Shown: positions 1 to 7,827 of the stretch, piece by piece
Position numbering within the stretch: the first letter of the stretch is position 1
Layout of the letters: each line of letters begins with the position of its first letter
Assembly: GCA_018817865.1 (NCBI GenBank)
Contig: JAHITG010000044.1
Span: forward strand, 1-11,489
Length of the DNA stretch: 11,489 bases
Direction: 5' to 3'
DNA from: Spirochaetota bacterium
GTDB taxonomy: Bacteria; Spirochaetota; JAHITG01
Made by a program: the position numbers and the translations under genes
The notes under the pieces: generated by a model
The model's database searches: none
What the model saw: only the letters and a program-made list of their open reading frames with translations
Told to the model about the DNA's origin: nothing

Positions 1-1770
1 CTTCTGATCATACCGGCCTAATCCTTTTGCCCTGGGCTGAGACCACTCCAATATCAAACCCCACGGAGCATTCCATATCCTTGTCCAGTTCAAATTGACA
101 CTGCTGAATTTTTTTAAATAGGAAAGATACAGATTTTCTTTTCCCGTTCCGAGCCAGTTCTCCAGCCAGGCAAGGTTCAGCCCGACAGGATAGTAGGTCT
201 TTCCATTGTCAAAGATAAATCTTTTTCCTTTTGTCCGGATAAATCCGTTATTATTCTGGAGATTTCCCACATCAAAATATAATGTCTCATTCCTGTAAGT
301 GAGCTCACCTGCAGGATTAATGATCCGGATATAAAATTTCCATTTTCCTGCTTTAAAAGGAGCAAAACGGATCTTCCAAATATTTTTGGCCGTTGATTCC
401 AGATTTTTATCCAGTTCCTCATAATAAAAACCGGGAACCTTTATCTCTTTAGTATCAGGACCGACAAAGATACCTTCACAGAAGATCTCTTCAGGATTAT
501 AAGGATTCTTATATTCTTGATCCAAAACAAAGGTCAGCTCAAACTTTTCAAAAAGATCAACTGATTTTGTAAACTCTAAAAGTTCTGTGATCTTTGGTCG
601 GCTATAAGTATCCTTTTGGATTTCTTCCTTGTATAACGGTTCCACTTCTTCAGGAGGGGGAATAAAATCCCTCCCTTTAACAAAGATGAAATCCAAAATT
701 TTAATAGAACCTTCTGTCTTTTTCTTTGGAAACCCGTATACTATAAAATTAATACTCTTAAGAGAATCCTTATCATATAAATATGATTTAAAATTCCATG
801 CAGTCTCTTCAGTTTTAAAATAGGGCGCATTGAGATTAACGGTTATTGTCCGGGTTTGATCAGGCAGAAGATAATAGAGCGGAGATTCCTGCCACATCCA
901 CCCTTCACCCACCTGAAATGCCAGGGAAAAAACAGCAGGAGAAGAACTGTTCTTGATCTTTACAAGGATCTTTGAAATTCCTGTCAGATCCAGGCTTTCA
1001 TTCATTGCAAAAGCTGCTTTATCTATATTATTAATATTTTTATACTTTAAAACGTACTTTCGATCTTTTCCCCTGTCAATGGCCACAGACCTCATCTTTG
1101 ACCAGGCAGGTATGATACACTCATCAACCAGAGAATATTTATCAATTGAATTTCCTTTGGATACCTTATCATAAGGGATGATATCAGCATTATTCTTCAG
1201 CTTCTTTCCTATAAACCGGATATTATCCACATATACCGTGCCTTTTTTCATGACATCAAATTTGAAGAAGACCTTCTTTAATAATTTATCCAGCCCCTCC
1301 GCCTGTCGTTCATAGGAGATCTCATCCCCGGTCTTAAACTCTTTCTTCAAGAGGTTGATCGTAATATTCCTGTTCCACCCTTTTTTTAGAATAACCTGTT
1401 TTGCTTCATACCATTTATAGATCTCTTTTATGGAATAAGCAAAAGCGAATTTCACTCCCGATGCTGTAGAAAGAATATCCAGTTTAATTTCATTTATCCC
1501 CTGAAGTGAAGGCACATCCACCCGTGCCACCAAGCCCAGTCCCTTTTTCAAAAAATCTATCTTGAGACTCTTCTTGCCCTCGGAAGCATATACATACGAA
1601 GGTTCAGCCGCAGTTACTACATTTCCGTACAACTCATCTATCAGCCACAAATTATCCCTTTCAAATCCTTCCCATTTATACTCAAATGCATATTTATAAT
1701 CTGCTGAAAATAGTTTCGGCATTAAGCATAGAATAAAAGCAGCAATAATGATCAGTTTTTTATATGCCAT
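1..1770 (-). CDS. DUF5060-type secreted glycoside hydrolase, tandem paralogue (3' end outside window)
   Basis: I translated the open frame from the ATG at 1770-1768 to base 1: 590 residues without a stop, so the gene is cut by the left edge. Seen: a signal peptide (MAYKKLIIIAAF..., likely cleavage after LFSA at residue 23); a jelly-roll-like region at about 25-190 ending in YVDNIRF (179-185); a second jelly-roll-like region at about 225-370; a DUF5060-like beta-sandwich at about 398-505; then the start of a TIM-barrel hydrolase (GFIRTKGKRFIF at 509, NWTRIWNAPWGLILEW at about 561-576). It is collinear with the complete gene just upstream (1791-5045): EYKWE at residue 30, the DUF5060 start at 404 and GFI(R/K)TKGK at 509 carry identical numbers in both. 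The catalytic NE and GE motifs lie beyond the edge, so activity cannot be judged. The 20-bp gap to the upstream stop implies co-transcription. No strong Shine-Dalgarno is visible (GATGAG lies too close), so translational coupling is possible. By family it would be a secreted hemicellulase; the substrate is inferred only from context. Confidence 0.9.
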   Translation of the reverse strand, partial: MAYKKLIIIAAFILCLMPKLFSADYKYAFEYKWEGFERDNLWLIDELYGNVVTAAEPSYVYASEGKKSLKIDFLKKGLGLVARVDVPSLQGINEIKLDILSTASGVKFAFAYSIKEIYKWYEAKQVILKKGWNRNITINLLKKEFKTGDEISYERQAEGLDKLLKKVFFKFDVMKKGTVYVDNIRFIGKKLKNNADIIPYDKVSKGNSIDKYSLVDECIIPAWSKMRSVAIDRGKDRKYVLKYKNINNIDKAAFAMNESLDLTGISKILVKIKNSSSPAVFSLAFQVGEGWMWQESPLYYLLPDQTRTITVNLNAPYFKTEETAWNFKSYLYDKDSLKSINFIVYGFPKKKTEGSIKILDFIFVKGRDFIPPPEEVEPLYKEEIQKDTYSRPKITELLEFTKSVDLFEKFELTFVLDQEYKNPYNPEEIFCEGIFVGPDTKEIKVPGFYYEELDKNLESTAKNIWKIRFAPFKAGKWKFYIRIINPAGELTYRNETLYFDVGNLQNNNGFIRTKGKRFIFDNGKTYYPVGLNLAWLENWLGTGKENLYLSYLKKFSSVNLNWTRIWNAPWGLILEWSQPRAKGLGRYDQK

Positions 1771-1790
1771 TGCTCATCTTTTGCCCGATT

Positions 1791-4700
1791 TTAATTCAAC
1801 TTTTTTATCACAAGTAAAATATCCTTGCTGATCCGGGGATAATCTATTATAAACTTTTTATTCTTACTGCTGTAATTATCCACTTTTATCATCTCATTCT
1901 TCCATGTGTCATAATAAAACACTTTTACTTTATCATACTTAAAAACATCATCTACAGCGATCTTTCCTTTTTCAGCTTCACTTTTTAAACCTTCCAGCCA
2001 GTTCTCAGCATTGAATTTCCTGTTCTTGATCCATATATAGATCTGACTATCATCTTGAACACCATACGCCTCAATATCATCGATACAATTAATGAATTTT
2101 ATATAATTGATCATCAGCCAGTCATTTCCGTTATTCTCAATCCTGATGGTATGCGGGCCCTTGCTCACTTCCTTTATAAAAAGCCTGTCCATCTGCTTGG
2201 GTACTGAAGAATTGATCCTGGGAAAATCTTCCCTGATCACTTCTTTACCATCAATTATAACTGTCAGGTTTGAATTATAGGGAGAGGCCTGACCAACCAT
2301 GATCTCTACATATCCGTTTTTCAAAAATGTTATATCGAATTCCGGAGAAGACTTACTGTCATTCTGAAATTTTCCATGCAGATATTTGGAAAGGTACCCC
2401 TTTCCCTTGAGTTCATCGCCGATGAGCTTGAATTTTTCACCTGTTGGTTTCTCCCAGTCCAGTATCGGTGCAAAAAAATAATCCCCGATACCACCGGAGG
2501 AGACTTTGATCTTTATTCGCTTTCCTTCTGCAAAATTAAATCCATTGACCAGCTTATTATAATTTTCAAATACAGAATAAAGATTATTTTTATTCACATA
2601 CTCATCCCACCACCAGTACATTCCGGAAGATGAAGCCTGAGAAAAAAAAGAATACCATAGGACCTGATGAAGCCTGATCCCCATCTTGTCCTTTACTTCT
2701 TCTTCAGCAAGTTCAATGGCTCCGCCGATCTCCCCCGTAACATGGGGTTTATTCAGTTGATCTATTTTATAAGAGGGGATCGTAAAAAGAGCTGTTTTAA
2801 AATCATATGTATAGGTATGGGTCTGTGAATAATCGATCTCCTGCAGCTGAAAGGTCTCCATGCCGGACAGCGGCCGGCTGAAACTGGTGGTAACAAGATG
2901 ATCATGAGTATCAACCGATTTCATATAATTAGCCATCTCCACATGCCAGTCCCGTACATTATCCGGATTAAAGTTTGATGTCAGGTCCGCTTCATTAAAC
3001 AGCTCCCAGCTCATTATGGAAGAAGAGTACCCCCATCGTGCTATCGTATAAAGAAGTCTCCTCTTTAAATATTTTTTTGCATTCTTGTCCGTAAAAAAAT
3101 CCTGGGGGGTTTTTAAAGGGCCTCCATTTTTAATATTATAAGGATTGACCTCCCATTCATAATTCTCATCAAACATCCGGTGGAAATTGATCACATATTG
3201 AAAATATATACCGTTTTCCCTGGCATACTCTATGATCTGGTCAAAGAGAAAGGCATTCTCCTGGCTGTATTTCCCAAGGCCTTCAGCTACCGGTTTGATC
3301 CATTCCAGAATAAGCCCCCACGGTGTATTCCAGATCCTGGCCCAGTTCATATCAGATCTGCTGAAATTCTTGAGATAATCCAGATATACCTGTCCCGCAT
3401 AGGCCAGATTCTCCCGTCCCTGTTTATCGTAACGGTCTATCCAGCAGAGGTTCAGCCCCTGAGGATAATAAACTTCCTTGTTGCTGAAAATGAATTTTTT
3501 ACCTTTTGTCTTAATAAATCCCTTATGTGATTCAGATGGCGTCACATTGAATTCAAAATGATCCCGTTTATAAAAAACATCTCCTGCCGGATTTTTAGCT
3601 GTTAAATAAAAACTCCATTTTCCTGTCTGTTCAGGAGCAAACCGTACCTTCCAATTCTTCTGCTCCGAGGACTGAAGATTTTTTGTGAACTGCTCGTAAT
3701 AGAAAGCAGGGACTTTATGCATTCTTCCATCAGGAGATATAAAAACTGCTTCGCAATAGATCTCTTCCGGGTTATATGGGTTTTTATATGTTTTAAAGAG
3801 ATGAAAATCAATCTCGAATTTATCAAAGATCTCAACTGATTCGGAAAAATGTTCTACTTTGCTTATTTCAGGCTGAGTATAATCCTCCGCTTTTATTTTT
3901 TCAATATACTGCGGGTCGACCGCTGAGACCGGTGCTGAAAACGGTGTTCCCCTTATAAAATTAAAACTTAAAATTTTTATCTCATCTGTAAAGTCAGAAT
4001 CACCCATTCCAAATACCATCAATGTAATGGAATGTACATTATCCTTATCTTTCAGATAAGAATGATATCCCCACTGCTTCTGCTGTGATTTAAAATATCC
4101 TGCATTCAGATTGACCTGTATGCTCTTCTCTTTTTTCTTGTGCAGGTAGAACATGGGTGATTCATACCATATCCAACCGTTCCCCGTCTGGAAGGACATG
4201 GCGAAGGAGACAGGGGCTTTTTGAGGGCCTGCGATCTTTATTATTATCTTTTCAATATCAGCTATATTGAGATTCCGGTTTATCTGAAAGGAGGCCTTTT
4301 CTCTGCTGTTTATATCTTTATATTTTAAAATATATTTTTTTGACCCGCTTTTTCTTATGGAGACAGAATACTTTTCCGAAGTAGCCGGAATGGTCATTTT
4401 ATCCAGCAATTCATATTTATTTACTGTGTTCTTCTTCGTGATCTCATCATACGGAATTTCATTCGCATTATTAATGATCTTTTTACCGACTACACGGATA
4501 TTATCCAGATAGAGACTTCCGCTATTCGGGGTCTCAAATTTGAGCATCAGTTTTTTTAATTCATCCAATTTTTCCGGGTATTTATCGTAAGTGCTCTCAT
4601 CATCCTTCTTCCATGTGTTTTTATCGAGCGAAATGGTTACATTCATATTCCAGCCTTTTTCAAGGATAATACTTTTAGATTCAGAATAGATGAACTTTTC

Positions 4701-5045
4701 ACTGGTTGAGAAAGCCAGGGCTAATCTGGTCCCGGATTCTTCTGCATACACATCCAGCCGCAGAGCATTTACATTGCCAAAACTTTTCACATCAACACGG
4801 CTTATTATCCCGGTCCCTTTCTTTATAAACTTTACTTTCAGACTATTCCCGCGGTGTGTCGATCTTCCTTTTATGATGCTGATATCTTCAATATTATTGT
4901 CCTTAATATTGTCAATAAGCCATAAATTATCTTTCTCAAAGCTTTCCCACTTGTATTCAAATGTATATTTAGATTGGAAAGCATAACCATCTGTAAAAAA
5001 GGTTAGAGCAAAAAAGCAGATAAAAAAATAAAAATACTTCTTCAT
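1791..5045 (-). CDS. Secreted multidomain DUF5060 / clan GH-A glycoside hydrolase
   Basis: This 1084-residue secreted enzyme probably cleaves a plant or algal beta-glycan. Domains seen: signal peptide 1-22 (cleavage near DGYA); jelly-roll-like domain ~27-190 with YLDNIRV at 179-185; a second, similar domain ~225-370; DUF5060-like sandwich ~396-505; TIM-barrel hydrolase ~509-843; a C-terminal carbohydrate-binding-like sandwich ~885-987 (NGYVEIMVG, GPHTIRIENNG); and a final ~90-residue tail. The barrel carries the clan GH-A pattern: SWELFNEADL with candidate acid/base E685 (codon 2993-2991) and VTGEIGG with candidate nucleophile E772 (codon 2732-2730), plus the NPYNIKNGGPL and FFTD motifs I recall from DUF5060-linked GH5-like proteins. 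The start at 5045 is chosen because AGGAGGGG lies 6 bases upstream; an in-frame ATG at 5066 is upstream of that site. It sits 141 bp after a porin gene and 20 bp before its own paralogue. Family assignment within GH-A (GH5-like or a sister family) is uncertain; substrate is inferred from the nearby GH113 gene. Confidence 0.9.
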   Translation of the reverse strand: MKKYFYFFICFFALTFFTDGYAFQSKYTFEYKWESFEKDNLWLIDNIKDNNIEDISIIKGRSTHRGNSLKVKFIKKGTGIISRVDVKSFGNVNALRLDVYAEESGTRLALAFSTSEKFIYSESKSIILEKGWNMNVTISLDKNTWKKDDESTYDKYPEKLDELKKLMLKFETPNSGSLYLDNIRVVGKKIINNANEIPYDEITKKNTVNKYELLDKMTIPATSEKYSVSIRKSGSKKYILKYKDINSREKASFQINRNLNIADIEKIIIKIAGPQKAPVSFAMSFQTGNGWIWYESPMFYLHKKKEKSIQVNLNAGYFKSQQKQWGYHSYLKDKDNVHSITLMVFGMGDSDFTDEIKILSFNFIRGTPFSAPVSAVDPQYIEKIKAEDYTQPEISKVEHFSESVEIFDKFEIDFHLFKTYKNPYNPEEIYCEAVFISPDGRMHKVPAFYYEQFTKNLQSSEQKNWKVRFAPEQTGKWSFYLTAKNPAGDVFYKRDHFEFNVTPSESHKGFIKTKGKKFIFSNKEVYYPQGLNLCWIDRYDKQGRENLAYAGQVYLDYLKNFSRSDMNWARIWNTPWGLILEWIKPVAEGLGKYSQENAFLFDQIIEYARENGIYFQYVINFHRMFDENYEWEVNPYNIKNGGPLKTPQDFFTDKNAKKYLKRRLLYTIARWGYSSSIMSWELFNEADLTSNFNPDNVRDWHVEMANYMKSVDTHDHLVTTSFSRPLSGMETFQLQEIDYSQTHTYTYDFKTALFTIPSYKIDQLNKPHVTGEIGGAIELAEEEVKDKMGIRLHQVLWYSFFSQASSSGMYWWWDEYVNKNNLYSVFENYNKLVNGFNFAEGKRIKIKVSSGGIGDYFFAPILDWEKPTGEKFKLIGDELKGKGYLSKYLHGKFQNDSKSSPEFDITFLKNGYVEIMVGQASPYNSNLTVIIDGKEVIREDFPRINSSVPKQMDRLFIKEVSKGPHTIRIENNGNDWLMINYIKFINCIDDIEAYGVQDDSQIYIWIKNRKFNAENWLEGLKSEAEKGKIAVDDVFKYDKVKVFYYDTWKNEMIKVDNYSSKNKKFIIDYPRISKDILLVIKKLN

Positions 5046-5186
5046 AACAGGCCCCTCCTGATACATAAGACATCTAAAATGATATACTTATTATCATGAT
5101 CTTTTATTATTCAGCTCCTATCCCCATAGTATTACTGAACTAATATCCGGTAGTCGCAGGATTCTTGTGCACATCAATAATTACAC
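5046..5186. other. 141-bp intergenic gap, possible internal transcription boundary
   Basis: This gap separates the porin stop from the DUF5060 hydrolase start. Apart from the Shine-Dalgarno site at 5052-5059 I see only a weak inverted repeat (ATGATA/TATCAT around 5079-5097). I found no convincing -35/-10 pair and no stem followed by a T-run, so neither a promoter nor a terminator is called. Its length, against 10-21 bp elsewhere within the gene blocks, makes it a plausible place for a promoter. Confidence 0.4.
5052..5059 (-). promoter_or_regulatory. Strong Shine-Dalgarno that fixes the start of the DUF5060 hydrolase
   Basis: The minus strand reads AGGAGGGG here, six bases before the ATG at 5045-5043. 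It lies downstream of the alternative in-frame ATG at 5066-5064, so the longer start would place the ribosome site inside the coding sequence. The product from 5045 also begins with a clean signal peptide (MKKYFYFFICFF). Confidence 0.8.
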
Positions 5187-6794
5187 TTAAAAATAGAGAT
5201 CAACCTGACACTTGATAAGCTCAACAGGATCCCTGCCCAATTCTTCTTTTAACAGCTGATTATATCCGGCTGCAAATGTATTGCCGGGAAGGTAAAGTCC
5301 GTATACCAGTTTGATTATGAAATTATTTTTATACAGATATTTAGCGGTCACATCCACTTCCATTCCGGCACTGTTCACTTTATACAGACTGTTATTCCTG
5401 TCCAAAGCTACAATAGGATAACCGAGGGTATAATAATAAAAATACTCAACCATAGGAATGAACTTATTCTCATCATCTCCCAATGCCCCTATGAGATAAT
5501 TAATGTTACCCCCAATTACACCCAGAGGGAACCGAGCAACAGAAGGGTCAACATATCTTTCATCTTCCTCGAGCAGAGGACTGCCGGAAGCATAGTTATG
5601 CATATACGGAGTTGCTTTCAATATTTCACCATACCCGCCAAACTCATTCCCGTAAACCCTCGTATAAAAAGATTCATTAAACCCGTAAAATCCTTCTATT
5701 GTATCCGGTGTGGACGGGTCATCCCCTCTCCCTCCGACATTAAAAACAGATACCGTGAATTTAGCCTTTTTAAACTCGATCCCTGCTCTATATATGTATG
5801 AATCATATTTTGCTTCATCATAATAATTTTTCTGGACCCAGTTTAAACTGTTATCCAGATCATAATAGGTCCCGATCGCCCTTTTACCCAGTATATAGCC
5901 TGCTTCAGCACTTATCTTGATATACTTTGAGAAGAACTTCTGATTTGCATAACTTAAACCGATGATATACCTGTTATCATATCCGTCAATATTCGAGTCA
6001 CCTTGAGTAAGTTTTTTACCGCCCTTATCGTACACAAGAAAATAATTTTTAATACTGTGGTCTTTATAGATGATCTTATTGATCAGCCCATACAGGTTCT
6101 GATCTCCGTCACCGTATTTCCTCTCCCATGTGTATCCGCCGGAAGGACTGTACAGGTCAGCCGTATTATCATTTATTTTAAAGGCAAAAAGCTCTGTTTT
6201 CATCTGAGGTTCGAAAAAGAGAAAATCCCATCCATTCATTTTAAAAACAAGCCCATCGCTGACAAAATATACAAAGAGGTCCTGAGGAATGTCTTTAAAT
6301 GTATTGGCCTCTTCATATACGGTCCCGGAATACAACTGGCGTCCGCCAATAAAATTGACATACCCCCAGACAATATCATCCGCTTCAATAAAAAGCCTGT
6401 CTACTTTTATCCCTCCGTAATTCCTGGAGTCGGCAGGAGATGATTCTCCCAGAAAATTGCCCACAGTCTGGGTATGCTCCGGATTGAAAAAAGCATTATG
6501 TGACGCCCAGAGCGTATCATTTTTTCCCAATCGCAAGGCAATTTTGACATTTTCCATTACATACATATTCAGCCGCACAGCAATAAATGTATAGGCATAT
6601 TCATCAAGATCATCATACAGCTTCACTCCTGATGATAAGACCCGCGTTGTGGTCTTGTCAAACCCGTTATTGAGGTAGTTCCAGTATATTTTTACTATAC
6701 CGTCAACCTCCAGTTTATCGATCTTTGCAAAAAGGTTTCCGCTGAAATAACAGATCAAACCAATTATTAATATTAAGAACACACATCTTTTCAT
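5187..6794 (-). CDS. Outer-membrane porin-like beta-barrel protein (535 aa)
   Basis: The product has a signal peptide (MKRCVFLILIIGLICYFSGNLFA, cleavage likely after residue 23). The rest is dominated by alternating hydrophobic/polar strands rich in Tyr, Phe and Gly, and ends in VDLYF. A C-terminal aromatic residue of this kind is the usual beta-signal recognised by the BAM machinery. GGRQLYSG at about 150-157 resembles the GRQ motif of alginate-export/porin-type barrels, but the match is only by eye. The ATG at 6794 follows AGGAGG with six bases between. The gene starts 10 bp after the upstream PorV-like gene, whose TAG stop overlaps this ribosome site, so the two are almost certainly co-translated. 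Context suggests a channel for oligosaccharides released by the neighbouring glycanases; that role is inferred. It is too short, and lacks a recognisable plug domain, to be a SusC-type receptor. Confidence 0.8.
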   Translation of the reverse strand: MKRCVFLILIIGLICYFSGNLFAKIDKLEVDGIVKIYWNYLNNGFDKTTTRVLSSGVKLYDDLDEYAYTFIAVRLNMYVMENVKIALRLGKNDTLWASHNAFFNPEHTQTVGNFLGESSPADSRNYGGIKVDRLFIEADDIVWGYVNFIGGRQLYSGTVYEEANTFKDIPQDLFVYFVSDGLVFKMNGWDFLFFEPQMKTELFAFKINDNTADLYSPSGGYTWERKYGDGDQNLYGLINKIIYKDHSIKNYFLVYDKGGKKLTQGDSNIDGYDNRYIIGLSYANQKFFSKYIKISAEAGYILGKRAIGTYYDLDNSLNWVQKNYYDEAKYDSYIYRAGIEFKKAKFTVSVFNVGGRGDDPSTPDTIEGFYGFNESFYTRVYGNEFGGYGEILKATPYMHNYASGSPLLEEDERYVDPSVARFPLGVIGGNINYLIGALGDDENKFIPMVEYFYYYTLGYPIVALDRNNSLYKVNSAGMEVDVTAKYLYKNNFIIKLVYGLYLPGNTFAAGYNQLLKEELGRDPVELIKCQVDLYF

Positions 6795-6800
6795 GTTCTT

Positions 6801-6806
6801 CCTCCT
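6801..6806 (-). promoter_or_regulatory. Ribosome binding site overlapping the upstream stop codon
   Basis: The minus strand reads AGGAGG here, six bases before the porin ATG. The preceding gene ends in TAG at 6807-6805, sharing its last two bases (AG) with this site. Terminating ribosomes therefore stop on top of the next initiation site, which suggests coupled translation of the PorV-like protein and the porin. Confidence 0.8.
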
Positions 6807-7671
6807 AAAGTGATATGTTTTTTAAAGATAAAGAATACAAATTCTCGGAATCTATTACTTTAAAACCGAATTCAACCATTAAAGAACCGGTCTTTAATCC
6901 CATGCCATATGAGAGTCCATTCATCAGATCAAAGTCTTCTTTATACTGCACACTGATCAAGGGGAGCAGGCTGATACTGGAGACTTTCATATCATACAGT
7001 AAAGCCAGTGTTCCCTCTACTTCATTATATTCAGAGTAATTCACCAGACCCTGTGCCAGAAGGCCGAAATTAAATTTCTGGCTGTAAAGAAATCCAAAAT
7101 CAGGATAGATCCCGTCACTGTATTTCCCGAAATAAGTCACATCTCCTCCCAGATTCTTGACATAGACCGAAGCATAACCCTCCTGTATAAGCTGATAGGT
7201 AAAAGAAAAAGAGGACAAAAAGAGGAGATTATCCATATTCTCAAACGAATTCTTATACAGCAGGAAGGAAACCCCGCCAAACAGATCGTTCAGTATCTTG
7301 ACAGAGATCCCAGGATTTATTCCATAGACCCTGTACCCGATATCATCATCAGAAAAATCATTATAAAAGAGTTTAATTCCGAAATTATAAGGGGAGAGCC
7401 TCTTCTTTTCACTTACAGCAGACAAATGAAACAGGTAATTATCAAAACTGTCCTTAAAGAAAGATAATTCATAGTAGGAATAATCCCGGATAGCTAAAAA
7501 AGACGGATTGTTATATATGTTAAAACTGTCGTTATAAACAGCCGAAACAAATCCGCCTGAGGCCAGAGACAGAGGAGATATTAAATTATATTTATTGAAT
7601 GTATTCTCTGCTTTGACAGGGGTGTTTAAGAACACACATAATATTAATAATAATAACATCTGCTTCTTCAT
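6805..7671 (-). CDS. PorV/PorQ-like outer-membrane beta-barrel protein (288 aa)
   Basis: It has a signal peptide (MKKQMLLLLILCVFLNTPVKA, residues 1-21). Directly after comes a segment typical of the PorV/PorQ (UPF0164-like) family: SPLSLASGGFVSAVYNDSFN followed by IYNNPSFLA, equivalent to the family pattern of a glycine-rich turn, then NPA-x-L. The remainder is a run of amphipathic beta strands rich in Phe, Tyr and Gly, consistent with a barrel. It ends in KNISL rather than an aromatic residue, so the terminal beta-signal is weak. The ATG at 7671 follows AGGGAG with a six-base spacer. In Bacteroidota PorV is the outer-membrane partner that receives substrates from the type IX translocon; in other phyla members of this broad family are of unknown role. 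It is followed after 10 bp by the porin gene and preceded by a 156-bp gap with a palindromic repeat. Membership of the broad barrel family is likely; the exact function is not established. Confidence 0.7.
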   Translation of the reverse strand: MKKQMLLLLILCVFLNTPVKAENTFNKYNLISPLSLASGGFVSAVYNDSFNIYNNPSFLAIRDYSYYELSFFKDSFDNYLFHLSAVSEKKRLSPYNFGIKLFYNDFSDDDIGYRVYGINPGISVKILNDLFGGVSFLLYKNSFENMDNLLFLSSFSFTYQLIQEGYASVYVKNLGGDVTYFGKYSDGIYPDFGFLYSQKFNFGLLAQGLVNYSEYNEVEGTLALLYDMKVSSISLLPLISVQYKEDFDLMNGLSYGMGLKTGSLMVEFGFKVIDSENLYSLSLKNISL

Positions 7672-7713
7672 TAAATTCTCCCTGAATATTTAGGTTGCCA
7701 ATTTAATTTTTTA

Positions 7714-7807
7714 AAATGTAACAACAGACCTTTTGCGAAGCAACGCCCGCAGGGTGCAGGTCTGTTATAATATTTTTTAACACACCTAAAGGTGTGTTGC
7801 TACATTT
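7714..7807. repeat. Nested palindromic intergenic repeat (MITE-like or REP/BIME-like)
   Basis: The element is bounded by near-perfect terminal inverted repeats. TGTAACAACAGACC (7717-7730) pairs with GGTGTGTTGCTACA (7791-7804) at 12 of 14 positions, extended outwards by AAA/TTT. Inside are two hairpin arms separated by an AT-rich spacer (7767-7778). The left arm has a perfect 9-bp stem (AACAGACCT 7723-7731 with AGGTCTGTT 7758-7766) enclosing two small hairpins, TTGC-GAA-GCAA (7733-7743) and CGCCC-GCA-GGGTG (7744-7756), giving a cloverleaf-like fold. The right arm is AACACACC-TAAA-GGTGTGTT (7779-7798). It lies between two genes and carries no open frame. Neither strand shows a stem directly followed by a convincing T-run, so a simple terminator is not the best reading. 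A mobile miniature element or an extragenic palindromic repeat is more likely; copy number in the genome would decide. Confidence 0.75.
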
Positions 7808-7827
7808 ATGACAGCTTAAATATTTTA

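Noticed and set aside
177..422. Small minus-strand open frame inside the left-edge hydrolase
   Set aside because: It is an out-of-frame shadow of the continuous 590-residue reading frame that I translated through this interval.
5046..5066. An upstream in-frame ATG at 5066 giving a protein seven residues longer for the DUF5060 hydrolase
   Set aside because: The AGGAGGGG ribosome site lies between this ATG and the one at 5045, and the shorter product begins with a standard signal peptide.
5046..5186. Sigma-70 type promoter in the gap before the DUF5060 hydrolase
   Set aside because: TTGATG and TACTAT-like hexamers occur on the minus strand, but no pair has proper 16-18 base spacing.
6003..6443. 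146-residue plus-strand open frame
   Set aside because: It lies antisense to the porin gene, has no ribosome site or recognisable domain, and is explained by the strand bias of the real gene. Other plus-strand frames were rejected for the same reason.
5187..6794. SusC/TonB-dependent receptor
   Set aside because: The protein is far shorter than SusC, and no plug domain or TonB box could be recognised.
7723..7766. Cloverleaf-like fold as a tRNA gene
   Set aside because: It is only about 44 bases, has no T-arm motif (GGTTCRA), no 3' acceptor arrangement and only two internal hairpins.
7714..7807. Rho-independent terminator after the mannanase
   Set aside because: On the transcribed strand the first hairpin is followed by an A-run and the second by only four T residues after a gap, so no stem plus T-run is present.
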